Below, piece after piece: positions 17,815 through 27,302 of a DNA stretch of 64,000 nt. Source of the DNA: Asticcacaulis sp. AND118 (GTDB lineage: Bacteria; Pseudomonadota; Alphaproteobacteria; Caulobacterales; Caulobacteraceae); assembly GCF_020535245.1 (NCBI RefSeq), contig NZ_CP084910.1, positions 2,802,374 through 2,866,373 on the forward strand, in the 5' to 3' direction. The translations under genes and the position numbers were made by a program. The stretch's first letter is position 1; every line of letters starts with the position of its first letter. The notes under the pieces are model-generated. The model was not told the DNA's origin, ran no database searches, and worked only from the letters and a program-made list of their open reading frames with translations.

Positions 17815-19434
17815 TTATTCTGGCGAGGGTTGGCGCGGCGGCTCTCCGGGAGCCTCACCCAGAGGCTCCGGATCTTGGAAGGACTTCAGCGGCAGTTCCG
17901 GGATGAAGAGCGTGGCCAGAAGCCCCAGCAACGAGACGAGGAATCCTGCGAACATCACGCCCTTGATGGCGTCCGACACCGTATCGCGGATCACCGGATC
18001 GAGCGGTGTGCTGCTCTCCTCTGTCTGGCTGGCTAATGCCATGCGCTCCAGTTCGGCCAGCGACAGAACCTGTTCGTGCGCGGCATCTGCCTTTGGGGCC
18101 ATGACCATCAGATTGTGCGTCAGCACCGCACCGAACACCGCGACGCCGATGGTCGAGCCGATCTGACGGAAGAACTGCCCGGCGCTGGTCGCCACGCCCA
18201 GTTCGGAGCGTTCGACGGCGTTCTGAACCGCCAGATTGAACAGGCTCTGCGCCGGGCCCAAGCCTATGCCGATCAACGCTACGCGCCACACCACGTCCCA
18301 CGCGCCGGCTATGTTGGGTAGGGTCGCGAGGCACAGCGCGCCGATGGCCGTCAGGGCCGCGCCACCCAGCATGATGAAACGATACTTGCCGAATTTATGC
18401 ACCAGCAGACCCGACAGAGTCGCCGAACCGATCAGGCCGACGGTCAGCGGCATCAACGCCAGCCCCGAGGTCGTCGCCGACAGGCCGAGCGCCAGTTGCA
18501 TCAGCAGCGGCAGGAAGGAGACCAGCCCCATGAAGGCCATGAAGATCAGCACCGAGGCGAGATTGGCGCTGGCGAACGTCCGGTTACGGAACAAGGACAG
18601 AGACAGGATCGGATTTTCGACCTTCGCTTCGACCCCCAAGAAAGCCACCAAGGCGATGGCGGCGCCGATAAACAGACCCAGCACCAGCGGCGAAGTCCAG
18701 CCTGATGTACCGCCCAGACTCAGACCCAGCAGGAAGGGCAGGAAGGCGGCGACCAACAGAACAGCCCCGGCGAAGTCGATCTTGCCGCCCGTGCGGTGCA
18801 GCAGCTTCGGCGTCTTGACGAGGATCATAAACAGGGCCAGCCCCGCCAGCGGCAGGTTGATGTAAAACACCCAGCGCCAGCCCGCGACCGGCAGGCCGAA
18901 CAGGTGGATCGTGCCCATATCGGTGAAAAAGCCGCCGACCAGCGGCCCGACCACGCTGGCGATACCGAAGGTCGCGCCGAACAGCCCGCCCAGCTTGGCG
19001 CGCTCACGCGGCGGGTATAGATCGGCGATCACCGCGAAGGCCGAGGTCATCAGCGCCGCTCCACCCAGGCCCTGAATGGCGCGAAACACGATCAGTTGCA
19101 CCATGCCGCCGCCCAGCAGCGGCAGGTCGCCGAACTCGCCCGCCAGACCGCACAGGCCCGAACCGAGGATGAAGATGACCACGCCGATGACCAGAATCGG
19201 CTTGCGGCCATAGATATCCGACAGCTTGCCGTAGATCGGCACCATCACGGTCGAGGCCAGCAGATAGGCCGTCGTCACCCAGGCATAGAGATCGAGCCCC
19301 GACAGATGCGCCACGATGCGCGGCATGGCGGTGGAGACGATGGTCTGATCCAGCGCCGAGAGCAGGAAGACGATCATCAGCGCAATGACCGTCACGCGCC
19401 GCTCGGCAGAGGTGAAGGTTTGTGCGGTGTCCAT
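17815..19434 (-). CDS. MFS drug efflux transporter, DHA2 (EmrB/QacA) family
   Basis: This 539-residue inner-membrane protein has about 14 predicted helices, the mark of the DHA2 family of proton-driven multidrug exporters. Motif segments include [19 protein letters not shown] in helix 1, [20 protein letters not shown] between helices 2 and 3, and [17 protein letters not shown] in helix 5 (antiporter motif C). The C-terminus is a proline-rich cytoplasmic tail. No membrane-fusion (EmrA) partner gene is next to it, so it may work alone. The start at 19434 precedes phoB by 71 bases on the same strand but the functions are unrelated. Confidence 0.9.
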   Translation of the reverse strand: MDTAQTFTSAERRVTVIALMIVFLLSALDQTIVSTAMPRIVAHLSGLDLYAWVTTAYLLASTVMVPIYGKLSDIYGRKPILVIGVVIFILGSGLCGLAGEFGDLPLLGGGMVQLIVFRAIQGLGGAALMTSAFAVIADLYPPRERAKLGGLFGATFGIASVVGPLVGGFFTDMGTIHLFGLPVAGWRWVFYINLPLAGLALFMILVKTPKLLHRTGGKIDFAGAVLLVAAFLPFLLGLSLGGTSGWTSPLVLGLFIGAAIALVAFLGVEAKVENPILSLSLFRNRTFASANLASVLIFMAFMGLVSFLPLLMQLALGLSATTSGLALMPLTVGLIGSATLSGLLVHKFGKYRFIMLGGAALTAIGALCLATLPNIAGAWDVVWRVALIGIGLGPAQSLFNLAVQNAVERSELGVATSAGQFFRQIGSTIGVAVFGAVLTHNLMVMAPKADAAHEQVLSLAELERMALASQTEESSTPLDPVIRDTVSDAIKGVMFAGFLVSLLGLLATLFIPELPLKSFQDPEPLGEAPGEPPRQPSPE

Positions 19435-19505
19435 GTGCGCTCCCTGTGTTCAATCGTCGTCTAACACAGGCGCTTACCGAGCAACAATCGGTTTCAGGCG
19501 GCGTC

Positions 19506-20201
19506 TCAGCCCTGCATATCGAGCGAATAGCCCGCCGAGCGCACGGTGCGGATCGGATCGTAGTCCGTATCGGCATTGAGCGCCTTGCGCAGGCGGCCGA
19601 TATGGACATCGACCGTACGGGCTTCGACATAGACGTCGTTGCCCCACACGGCGTCCAGAAGTTGTTCGCGGCTGAACACGCGCTTGGGGTGCTGCATCAG
19701 ATAGTCGAGCAGCTTGTATTCCGTCGGCCCCAGATGCACATCGCGGCCCGAACGCTGAACCCGGTGCGACAGACGGTCGATGATGATTTCACCGAAGATC
19801 ACCCGATCTTCCGACAGACCCGGACGGATGCGACGCAGCACGGCGCGGATGCGCGCCACCAGTTCGACCATCGAGAACGGCTTGATCACATAGTCGTCGG
19901 CGCCCGTATCGAGGCCGCGGATGCGGTCGGTTTCTTCCGAGCGCGCCGTCAGCATGACGATCGGCAGGTTGCGCGTTTCGGTCTGGGCGCGCAGGCGGCG
20001 CGTGACCTCGATGCCCGACACCTTGGGCATCATCCAGTCGCAGACCAGCAGGTCGGGCTGACGTTCGTTGATCATCATGAGGGCTTCGTCGCCGTCGGTG
20101 GCGACCCCAACCTCATAGCCCTCTTTTTCGAGATTGTATTGCAGAAGGGTGGACAGGGCGTCTTCGTCTTCGGCGACAATGATGTAGGGCTTCACGCTCA
20201 T
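19506..20201 (-). CDS. phoB: Phosphate regulon response regulator
   Basis: This 231-residue OmpR/PhoB-family response regulator has a receiver domain with the acidic pocket (IIVAEDEDAL), the phospho-acceptor Asp in LLVCDWMMPKVSG (about residue 55) and Lys in DYVIKPFSM. The C-terminal winged-helix domain includes HLGPTEYKLLDYLMQHP and VDVHIGRLRKAL. It would activate phosphate-starvation genes when phosphorylated by PhoR. It is 54 bases downstream of phoU in the same direction. Confidence 0.95.
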   Translation of the reverse strand: MSVKPYIIVAEDEDALSTLLQYNLEKEGYEVGVATDGDEALMMINERQPDLLVCDWMMPKVSGIEVTRRLRAQTETRNLPIVMLTARSEETDRIRGLDTGADDYVIKPFSMVELVARIRAVLRRIRPGLSEDRVIFGEIIIDRLSHRVQRSGRDVHLGPTEYKLLDYLMQHPKRVFSREQLLDAVWGNDVYVEARTVDVHIGRLRKALNADTDYDPIRTVRSAGYSLDMQG

Positions 20202-20255
20202 GATGTGCTCTGTATCCCGAGCCTCGGCCCCGTTGGGGAGACGGAGGCGGCGTCT

Positions 20256-20942
20256 TTAAAAGGTGGAACTTTTCGGGCGATCCTCGACATAGTCTTCGCC
20301 CGTGATTTCGTAGTGGATATGCTCGGCCATATTGGTCGCATGGTCGCCGATGCGCTCCAGATTCTTGGCCATGAACAGGATGTGCGTGCAGGCCGAAATG
20401 GTGCGCGGATCGCCCATCATGTAGGTCAGCAGTTCGCGGAACAGGGCGTTATAGTGCTCGTCCACCTCGGTGTCCGACGACCACACGGCCATGGCCATGT
20501 CGAGCTTGCCCGACTTATAGGCGTCCAGCACGTCGCGCAGGCGCGAGGAGACCAGCTTGCCCATGCGCTCGATCGAACGGGTCAGCGGCGACATCGGCTC
20601 GGCTTCGGCGATGACCAGCGAACGCTTGGCGATGTTCTTGGCCAGATCGCCGGTGCGCTCCAGCGACGTGGCGATCTTCATCGCCGCCACCGTCTTGCGC
20701 AGGTCGGCCGCCATCGGCTGACGCAGGGCGATCATGCGGATGCACTTGCGTTCGACGTCGCGCTCAAGCTCGTCCAGCTTGCGGTCGCGCTCAATCACGC
20801 TCTGCGCCAACGCCACATCACGACGCGCCACCGCCTCGACGGCGTCGGCGACCTGCGCTTCGGCGAGCCCGCCCATCAGCACGACTTCCGCGCTGAGCTG
20901 GTCGAGTTCTTCACCGTAGGTTTTGACGATGTGGTTGTTCAT
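20256..20942 (-). CDS. phoU: Phosphate transport/PhoR regulatory protein
   Basis: This 228-residue cytoplasmic protein is made of two PhoU repeats of three helices. The first begins YGEELDQLSAEVVLMGGLAE, and the ERD(R)KLDELERDVE and RTGDLAKNIAKR / RIGDHATNMAEHIHY segments carry the conserved metal-binding E/D-x-x-x-D pattern. PhoU links the Pst transporter to PhoR and keeps the regulon off when phosphate is plentiful. It sits between phoR and phoB, as in Caulobacter, but the pst genes that usually precede phoU are absent here. Confidence 0.95.
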   Translation of the reverse strand: MNNHIVKTYGEELDQLSAEVVLMGGLAEAQVADAVEAVARRDVALAQSVIERDRKLDELERDVERKCIRMIALRQPMAADLRKTVAAMKIATSLERTGDLAKNIAKRSLVIAEAEPMSPLTRSIERMGKLVSSRLRDVLDAYKSGKLDMAMAVWSSDTEVDEHYNALFRELLTYMMGDPRTISACTHILFMAKNLERIGDHATNMAEHIHYEITGEDYVEDRPKSSTF

Positions 20943-20970
20943 AACGCAAATATCCTTGCCCGAAGCCCAT

Positions 20971-20988
20971 ATGTTGAATTTGTGACAG
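20971..20988 (-). promoter_or_regulatory. Possible Pho-box half site upstream of phoU
   Basis: On the minus strand CTGTCACAAATTCAACAT lies 28 bases upstream of the phoU start. The first seven bases match the PhoB half-site CTGTCAT at six positions, but the second half-site is poor. It is only a candidate for autoregulation. Confidence 0.3.
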
Positions 20989-21035
20989 GCTTATTACAAC
21001 ACACCGCCCACGACGGCAAAACTGTCATTTTTCTC

Positions 21036-21087
21036 CCTGAAGCCGATTTAAGCCTGTTTCAGACCTCAAGGTTAAATCGGCTTCAGG
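21036..21087. repeat. 15-bp perfect inverted repeat between phoR and phoU
   Basis: The arms cctgaagccgattta (21036-21050) and taaatcggcttcagg (21073-21087) are exact reverse complements with a 22-base loop. There is no strong T-run on either side, so a classical terminator is not convincing. It lies in a 204-base gap where the pst genes would be expected. It may be an mRNA processing or stabilising hairpin. Confidence 0.7.
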
Positions 21088-21100
21088 ACATTGGTTTATC

Positions 21101-21146
21101 AGCACATTTACACCGGAAAAGTGGTCTCCACTTTTCCGGATGTGCT
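21101..21146. repeat. Dispersed palindromic element (inverted orientation)
   Basis: Outer stem agcacat/atgtgct (21101-21107, 21140-21146), 12-bp inner stem ccggaaaagtgg/ccacttttccgg with a 3-base loop, and a 5-base spacer (ttaca) on the left side only. The spacer side shows it is inverted relative to the 1796 and 17756 copies. It directly abuts the phoR stop codon. Confidence 0.75.
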
Positions 21147-22670
21147 TCAACGCGCGTTCACAAAGCCGATAACCGGGCTTTCCTTATACCGGCCGGCCTG
21201 CGGGAAGCAGGCGCTGAAGCTGGTATAGGTCTCTACCGGTCCCGTCGGCCCGACGTCCAGCCCGCCATAGGGTAACAGGTCCTTGTCGGCGACCGAAGGC
21301 TGCGCCACCGACTCGACCACCAGCGCGCCGCGATGGCGGTTGATGATGTGCTTGACGATGGCCAGACCCAGACCGGTGCCCAGACGGTCGCCGGACTTCT
21401 GACCCTCGACGCGATAGAAGCGCTCGGCCAGACGCGGCAGGAATTCGCGGCGAATGCCGGGCCCGCGGTCGGTCACGCGCACCACCGTATACCAGGCGTC
21501 GCGGCGGTCGGGCCGCAGCAGCACCAGCTTGGACGCCGACGGGTCGCGCGCACCGAAGGCCTCTTCCAGCGTGCAGTCGTTGAAGATTTCCAGCTCTACT
21601 GTCGAACCGCGCGGCGCGTATTTCAGCGCATTGTCCGACAGGTTCTGCACCACCTGCAGCACCTGATCGCGGTCGGCGGTCAGGAAATACTGCCCCGGCG
21701 GCGGGCCCTTTACGGTCAGCGAGACCTGCTTTTCCTGCGCCAGAATGCTGAGGCCGTCCATCACGTCGCGCGCGCACAGGGCCAGATCGGCCTCGCCCGA
21801 CGGCGGCACATGCTCGTTCATTTCGATGCGGCTGAGCGACAGCAGATCCTGAATCAGACGGCCCATGCGGTCGGCCTGCGACGCCATGATATTGAGAAAC
21901 TTGTCGCGCGCCTTGATGTCGTCCTTGGCATGGCCGCGCAGGGTCTCGATGAATCCGGTCAGCGAGGCCAGCGGCGTGCGCAACTCGTGCGAGGCATTGG
22001 CGAGGAAGTCGGCGCGCATGCGCTCGATGCGGCGGATGTCGGTTTCGTCGCGGATGACCAGCAGCGACAGGCGTTTCATGCCGCCTTCGGCCACCGGCAG
22101 GGGCGAGGTCCAGGCGCGCCAGAACTTGTCCTGCGCGCCGGAGGTTTCGAAAACCGTATCGCGGGCAATGCCGCCGAACAGAGCTTCGTCCACAGCCTCC
22201 AGCACTTCGGGATAGCGCAGGGACGAAACGAGCAGACCGCCTTCCTTGACGATGCCGAAGGCTTCGACCGCCGCCGTATTGGCGAAGACGATCCAGCGGC
22301 CGGCAATATCGTTGGGCTCGACGCCCGACACGATCATCACCGGATCGGGGATGGCGCGCAGCACCTCCTGAAAGCTGGGGCCTTCCGGCTGAACGCGCAC
22401 GGGCTCAGGCACAGGCGTGGCGGGGACATCCTGCGTCTTCTGGCGCTGCAACTCTCCGTAGGTCATATAGAGGCTTAAGGTCAGGACACCGACGGCCACC
22501 CATATCAGCCACGGCGCCGCGGGCGTCAGGAAGGCAAGCGCGATCAGCACCGTGAGGCCTGCGACCAAGGGCAATACAATACGCTTACGGGGTTGCGCCG
22601 CCATATACGCTGGTTCCTGATAATGCGGAGCCCATAAGACTCCGGCGTGCGTTAACAACCTGTTAGCCAT
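21147..22670 (-). CDS. phoR: Phosphate regulon sensor histidine kinase
   Basis: This is a membrane histidine kinase of about 507 residues. Two adjacent hydrophobic segments near the N-terminus anchor it, a PAS-like domain follows (about residues 105-215), then HisKA with the phospho-acceptor in ASHELRTPLASLTGFIET and an ATPase domain with DNALKYAP, RVTDRGPGI and GTGLGLAIVKHI. It should phosphorylate PhoB under phosphate limitation. ATG at 22670 has GGAGG 5 bases upstream; ATG at 22604, with CAGGAA upstream and closer to the first membrane segment, is an alternative start. The order phoR-phoU-phoB without pst genes is unusual. Confidence 0.9.
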   Translation of the reverse strand: MANRLLTHAGVLWAPHYQEPAYMAAQPRKRIVLPLVAGLTVLIALAFLTPAAPWLIWVAVGVLTLSLYMTYGELQRQKTQDVPATPVPEPVRVQPEGPSFQEVLRAIPDPVMIVSGVEPNDIAGRWIVFANTAAVEAFGIVKEGGLLVSSLRYPEVLEAVDEALFGGIARDTVFETSGAQDKFWRAWTSPLPVAEGGMKRLSLLVIRDETDIRRIERMRADFLANASHELRTPLASLTGFIETLRGHAKDDIKARDKFLNIMASQADRMGRLIQDLLSLSRIEMNEHVPPSGEADLALCARDVMDGLSILAQEKQVSLTVKGPPPGQYFLTADRDQVLQVVQNLSDNALKYAPRGSTVELEIFNDCTLEEAFGARDPSASKLVLLRPDRRDAWYTVVRVTDRGPGIRREFLPRLAERFYRVEGQKSGDRLGTGLGLAIVKHIINRHRGALVVESVAQPSVADKDLLPYGGLDVGPTGPVETYTSFSACFPQAGRYKESPVIGFVNAR

Positions 22671-22791
22671 CAAGGCCTCCGCCCCGGTTTTTATGCACAG
22701 GGGGTAAGCCGATTTGACGACAGGCGCGTGACAGGAAAGTTAAGAAACGCGACAACCGTGCCGATAGCCAGACATGCGGTAATCAGAGAGT

Positions 22792-24063
22792 TTAAGGCCG
22801 GGTCTGACCGGCGCCGCGCACCACATATTTAAAGGTGGTCAATTGCTCGGCCCCCACAGGCCCGCGCGCGTGCATGCGGCCCGTGGCGATGCCTATTTCC
22901 GCCCCCAGTCCGAACTCACCCCCATCGGCAAACTGCGTCGACGCGTTCCAGATAACGATGGCCGAATCGACTTCGTTGAGGAAGGCTTCGGCGGCCTCCG
23001 GGTCTTCGGTGATGATGGCTTCGGTATGTTGGGTGCCGTAGATGCGGATATGCTCGACCGCTTCCGCGAGGCCGTTGACCACGCGCACGGCCAGCACCTT
23101 GTCGAGATATTCGGTGCGCCAGTCGTCTTCGGTCGCTGCCGCCATTGGCTGGATGGCGCGGGCGGCCTCATCGCCGCGCAGTTCGCAGCCCTTGTCGATC
23201 AGGGCCAGGGCGATGCGCGGCAACAGGCTGTCGGCCACGGCCTTGTCGATCAGCAGGGTCTCGGTCGCACCACAGACCGAGACACGGCGCATCTTGGCGT
23301 TCAGCACGATGGCCACGGCCTTGTCCGGATCGGCGTCGGTGTGGACATAGGTATGGTTCAGCCCTTCGAGGTGCGCCAGAACCGGCACGCGGGCCTCCTG
23401 CTGCACGCGCGCCACCAGCGACTTGCCGCCGCGCGGAATAATCAGATTGACCGTGTCGTTCAGCCCGCCCAGCAACAGGCCTACGGCATCACGGTCGGCA
23501 GTCGGCACCAGTTGCACGGCGGCGGGAATATCGGCCTCGGCAAAGGCCTGCTCAAAGGCCACGAAGATGGCTTTCGCCGAATTCAGGGCTTCCGAACCCG
23601 TGCGCAAAATGGCCCCGTTGGACGAGCGGATGCACAGGGCGGCTGCGTCGGCGGTCACGTTCGGACGCGACTCGTAGATGATGCCGATGACACCGATGGG
23701 TGTGGACACGCGGGCGATATCGAGACCATTGGGGCGATCCCAGCGCGCCAGTTCCTTGCCCACCGGATCGGCGAGCGCCGCAACCTCTTCTAATCCCTTG
23801 GCCATGGCTTCGACGCGATCGGGATTGAGCACCAGACGCTCGACCATGGCGCTGGACAGACCCCTCTGTGAGGCCGCTTCGACATCGGCGGCATTAGCGG
23901 TCAGAATGGCGTCCTGCTGGGCGCGGATATGCTTCGCCGCGCTGAGGATGAGTTTGGTGCGCGCCTCTGGCCCGGCCAGACGCAGGGCTTCAGCGCCCGC
24001 CTTGGCCTTCGCGGCCAGATCGGTCATCAGTTGCGTCAGAGAAAGGTTGCCAGAGGTGTCCAT
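22792..24063 (-). CDS. proA: Gamma-glutamyl phosphate reductase (glutamate-5-semialdehyde dehydrogenase)
   Basis: This enzyme performs the second step of proline synthesis, reducing gamma-glutamyl phosphate with NADPH. It has 423 residues, normal length. The aldehyde-dehydrogenase fold shows family segments PIGVIGIIYESRPNVTADAA, the catalytic cysteine region RRVSVCGATETLLID (about residue 258) and FGLGAEIGIATGRMHARGPV near the C-terminus. The start ATG is preceded by GGGAG. It is the last gene of a proB - hypothetical - proA run on the minus strand, 42 bases after the hypothetical gene. Confidence 0.96.
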   Translation of the reverse strand: MDTSGNLSLTQLMTDLAAKAKAGAEALRLAGPEARTKLILSAAKHIRAQQDAILTANAADVEAASQRGLSSAMVERLVLNPDRVEAMAKGLEEVAALADPVGKELARWDRPNGLDIARVSTPIGVIGIIYESRPNVTADAAALCIRSSNGAILRTGSEALNSAKAIFVAFEQAFAEADIPAAVQLVPTADRDAVGLLLGGLNDTVNLIIPRGGKSLVARVQQEARVPVLAHLEGLNHTYVHTDADPDKAVAIVLNAKMRRVSVCGATETLLIDKAVADSLLPRIALALIDKGCELRGDEAARAIQPMAAATEDDWRTEYLDKVLAVRVVNGLAEAVEHIRIYGTQHTEAIITEDPEAAEAFLNEVDSAIVIWNASTQFADGGEFGLGAEIGIATGRMHARGPVGAEQLTTFKYVVRGAGQTRP

Positions 24064-24105
24064 ATCGGTCTCCCGGAAGTTTGGAATGCCAAGACCTTCA
24101 TCCGG

Positions 24106-24522
24106 TCAGGTCTTAGTGTTGTAAATGGTGACGAAGCACTCTTTTTCATCAGAAAGGGCCGACTTCATGAACGCATCTCCGTCGGATCCCGGAAGCGTCA
24201 TGAGTTTCGGCACCCAGAACGCCATTTTCTTCGCTTTAAGCGGCAGAGTTAAGTCCCCATTCGTGTGCGCCACGTGGTAAAAACAAACATCTGCCCAAGG
24301 CCCCCGCTCCGTCTTAATCACGGTAACGGTTTTTACGTCTACCCACCGAACGTGCACCTGTTCACGCCCTTTTACGACAACCTTAAAGGCGTCACCCGTC
24401 AGGTGAACCGTTACAGATTTGGGCGACTCACCCTTTCTTCCGGGGCGCATTATAATCCGGGTGACCAGCAGCGCTGCCAGCACAGCGCACACCAGCAGAA
24501 TAGCAATATCCCAGCTCAACAC
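24106..24522 (-). CDS. Membrane-anchored hypothetical protein between proB and proA
   Basis: This 138-residue protein starts with one hydrophobic helix (DIAILLVCAVLAALLVTRII, residues 5-24) followed by a soluble domain of mixed strands (SVTVHLTGDAFKVVVKGREQ, VKTVTVIKTERGPWADVCFY). No family is recognised. The start is GTG or the TTG next to it, preceded by AAGGGGGA. It lies 17 bases after proB and 42 bases before proA, so it is probably co-transcribed with the proline genes. Whether it acts in proline synthesis is unknown. Confidence 0.6.
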   Translation of the reverse strand: MLSWDIAILLVCAVLAALLVTRIIMRPGRKGESPKSVTVHLTGDAFKVVVKGREQVHVRWVDVKTVTVIKTERGPWADVCFYHVAHTNGDLTLPLKAKKMAFWVPKLMTLPGSDGDAFMKSALSDEKECFVTIYNTKT

Positions 24523-24539
24523 ATCCCCCTTGGCGATGC

Positions 24540-25685
24540 TTAAACCATCACCATATCGTCGCGGTGAATAACTTCATCCCCCGAAGTATAGCCCAGTATC
24601 GTCTCGATGTCCTTGCTCGCGCGGCCCTTGATGGCGGCGATGTCGTCCGAGCCATAGGTGGCGATGCCACGCGCCAGTTCGCGCCCGTCGTGCAGGACCG
24701 ACACGCTGTCGCCCTTATCAAACAGACCCGTTACCGAGGTAATACCCGACGGTAGAAGCGACTTGCCGGACGCCAGCGCCTTGGCCGCACCGGCATCGAT
24801 ATGGACCTGCCCGGCCGGCACCACCGTCCCGGCGATCCATGCCTTATAGGCAGCCCCCGAAGAGGCCTGAGCCGCAAACAGGGTATAGCGCGCCCCTCGA
24901 CCCAGCGCCGACAGCGGGCGCAAGACCTGACCGTTCATAATGGTGGTAGAACACCCGGCTGCCCCGGCGATGCGCGCCGCGGCAATCTTGGTCGCCATGC
25001 CGCCCGTGCCGACGCCTGCGGCGGCATTGGCACCACCCGCCATGGCTTCGATTTCGGGGGTTATGGTGTCCACGAGCGCAATATGCTCCGCAGACGGATT
25101 ATTGCGCGGATCGGCCGTATAGAGCCCGTCGATATCCGACAGCAGAACCAATGCTTCCGATCTTACCAGCATGGCCGCGCGCGCGGCCAGCCGGTCGTTA
25201 TCGCCGTAACGGATTTCCTCGGTCGCCACCGTATCGTTCTCATTTACGATCGGCACGATCCCAAGCTTCAGAAGGGTATCCGCCGTTTCCCGCGCATTGA
25301 GCCAGCGACGCCGGCGCTCGGTATCTTCGCGCGTCAGCAGCACCTGCGCGACCTTTATACCGTGTTCGGAGAAAACCTCGTCCCAGGCGCGCATCAGGAT
25401 CGGCTGCCCCGCCGCCGCCGCCGCCTGCTTCTTTTCGAGCGGTAATTGGCGCGTGGTCAGTCCCAGATAACGCCGCCCCAGGGCCCCGGCCCCGGACGAG
25501 ACGATCATCACTTCCGCCCCTGTCGCACGCAACCGCGCTACATCCTCAGCCAATCCGCGCATCCACAACGTATTGGCCGCCCCGGTTTCCGGATTGACGA
25601 TCAGCGCCGACCCGATCTTCAGCGTCACGCGCTTCGCCCGCGCAATGTGCGCCGGAAAGTCGGATTTTGTCGCCGCGGACGTCAT
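24540..25685 (-). CDS. proB: Glutamate 5-kinase with C-terminal PUA domain
   Basis: This is the first enzyme of proline synthesis, phosphorylating glutamate; it is usually feedback-inhibited by proline. It has 381 residues from ATG at 25685, chosen because the amino-acid-kinase domain begins there ([15 protein letters not shown]); the open frame extends upstream without homology. Motifs include [34 protein letters not shown] and [21 protein letters not shown] domain occupies about residues 280-375 ([20 protein letters not shown]). It is divergent from thrC across 139 bases. Confidence 0.95.
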   Translation of the reverse strand: MTSAATKSDFPAHIARAKRVTLKIGSALIVNPETGAANTLWMRGLAEDVARLRATGAEVMIVSSGAGALGRRYLGLTTRQLPLEKKQAAAAAGQPILMRAWDEVFSEHGIKVAQVLLTREDTERRRRWLNARETADTLLKLGIVPIVNENDTVATEEIRYGDNDRLAARAAMLVRSEALVLLSDIDGLYTADPRNNPSAEHIALVDTITPEIEAMAGGANAAAGVGTGGMATKIAAARIAGAAGCSTTIMNGQVLRPLSALGRGARYTLFAAQASSGAAYKAWIAGTVVPAGQVHIDAGAAKALASGKSLLPSGITSVTGLFDKGDSVSVLHDGRELARGIATYGSDDIAAIKGRASKDIETILGYTSGDEVIHRDDMVMV

Positions 25686-25770
25686 GGAAAGCCTTTTCTC
25701 AGGCGTCTGAAAATGATAGGCCCGCCGCGACAGTTTTATCGCGGGCGAACCCCTTGCGCCTATTAGCGGA

Positions 25771-25799
25771 CAAACCCTTCTCGAAGCAAGAAGGGTTTG
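25771..25799 (+). promoter_or_regulatory. thrC: Perfect 11-bp hairpin in the thrC leader
   Basis: The arms caaacccttct (25771-25781) and agaagggtttg (25789-25799) pair perfectly around a 7-base loop, 25 bases before the thrC ATG. No T-run follows directly, so it is not a clear terminator. It could be an operator or affect thrC translation, since the gene has no obvious ribosome binding site. Confidence 0.5.
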
Positions 25800-25824
25800 A
25801 AAGCTTTTAAGAAATGGTAACAAA

Positions 25825-27210
25825 ATGAACTATATCGGCACGCGCGGTTTCTCGGATCAACGCAGCTTTGCGGGCGCTCTGCTCGACGGTCTGGCGCCCG
25901 ATGGCGGTCTGTACGTGCCGCAGAACTGGCCGACCCCGGATTTCGACCTCGCCGCCGCCTCAAAGGGCGGTTATGGCGACCTCACGGTGAAGCTGCTCAA
26001 CCTGTTCGGCGTCAACGTCCTCGGCGATCAGGCTGTCAAGGCCGCCGCCCAGCGCACCGAAGACGCCTTCCTGCGCAATGGTGCGGTGCCGCTGACCAAG
26101 CTTGAGGACAATCTGTGGCTTCTGGAGCTGTATCACGGCCCGACCCACGCCTTCAAAGACATGGCCATGCAGATGATGGCCCCGCTGACCGACGCAGCCC
26201 TGGCGCAGCGCGGCGAAAAGCTGACTCTGGTCACGGCCACCTCCGGCGATACGGGCGCCGCCGCCGTGCGCGCCTTTGCAGGTTCCAAGCACGTCAAGCT
26301 GATCGTCTTTCATCCGCTCGGCCGCGTCTCGCCCGTGCAGCGCCTGCAGATGACCACGGTTCAGGCCGACAACGTTTTGAACGTCGGCGTGAAGGGCGAT
26401 TTCGACGACTGCCAGAAGATCGTCAAGGCGCTGCTGTCCGAGCCGTCGCTGAAGGCGCAAGGCCTGATTTCCTCGGTCAACTCGATCAACTGGGGCCGTC
26501 TGCTGGGACAGGTGCCCTACTATCTGGCCGCCGCCGCCCATTCCGGCGCGGACAAGCCGGAATTCATCGTGCCGACCGGCAATTTCGGCGACGCCTTCGC
26601 CGGCTGGGTGGCGCGCAAGATCGGCGGCAACGTCGGTCACCTGCACGCCGCCGTGAACCAGAACGACGCCCTCAATCAGGCCATCAACAACGGCCGCTAC
26701 GTCCGCCGTCAGGCCGTCGAAACCGCCTCCGTATCGATGGACGTCCAAGCGCCGTCGAACTTCGAGCGCCTGGTGTTCGAAGCCTCGGGCCGCGACGCCG
26801 GCGCCACCCACGACCTGTTCGATACCTTCGCCCAATCGGGCGAAGCCACCCTGTCCGGTAATCTGCAGGACGCGCTGAAGGCCGAGGTCTCGGCCTCTAC
26901 CGTCTCCGAAGAACAAACCAAGGCAACGATCAAGCTTGCCTACGAAAAGTACGGTCAGATGATCTGCCCGCACACCGCCGTCGCGCTTTCGGCAGCGTTG
27001 GAGCGTAAAGGTGACACCCCGCAGATCGTGCTTTCGACGGCGCACCCGGCCAAGTTCCCGTCCTTTGTTACCGAGGCTCTCGGCTTCGAACCCAAGGCCC
27101 CGGACGCCATCACCGACCTCTACGGCCTGACCGAAACCCTGACCGAAATGCCCGCTGACATCGCTGCGGCCGTCACCACGGTCAAGGCCTTCATCGAATG
27201 GATCGATTAG
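25825..27210 (+). CDS. thrC: Threonine synthase
   Basis: This PLP enzyme converts O-phosphohomoserine to threonine, the last step of the pathway; its substrate is made by ThrB encoded at 32628. It has 461 residues, matching the long gamma-proteobacterial/yeast-like form. The N-terminus [20 protein letters not shown], the PLP lysine in [15 protein letters not shown] (about residue 113), [17 protein letters not shown] and [15 protein letters not shown] are characteristic. No good ribosome binding site precedes the ATG. It is divergent from proB, with a hairpin in the leader. Confidence 0.96.
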   Translation: MNYIGTRGFSDQRSFAGALLDGLAPDGGLYVPQNWPTPDFDLAAASKGGYGDLTVKLLNLFGVNVLGDQAVKAAAQRTEDAFLRNGAVPLTKLEDNLWLLELYHGPTHAFKDMAMQMMAPLTDAALAQRGEKLTLVTATSGDTGAAAVRAFAGSKHVKLIVFHPLGRVSPVQRLQMTTVQADNVLNVGVKGDFDDCQKIVKALLSEPSLKAQGLISSVNSINWGRLLGQVPYYLAAAAHSGADKPEFIVPTGNFGDAFAGWVARKIGGNVGHLHAAVNQNDALNQAINNGRYVRRQAVETASVSMDVQAPSNFERLVFEASGRDAGATHDLFDTFAQSGEATLSGNLQDALKAEVSASTVSEEQTKATIKLAYEKYGQMICPHTAVALSAALERKGDTPQIVLSTAHPAKFPSFVTEALGFEPKAPDAITDLYGLTETLTEMPADIAAAVTTVKAFIEWID

Positions 27211-27302
27211 CAGAGGCAGGGGCCCGCGCTCGAGCAGCGCAGCGGTAGCGCACCAAAATGCGCCTGCACCCATAACTGGGAGCAGACGTTCAGGACTGCG
27301 TT

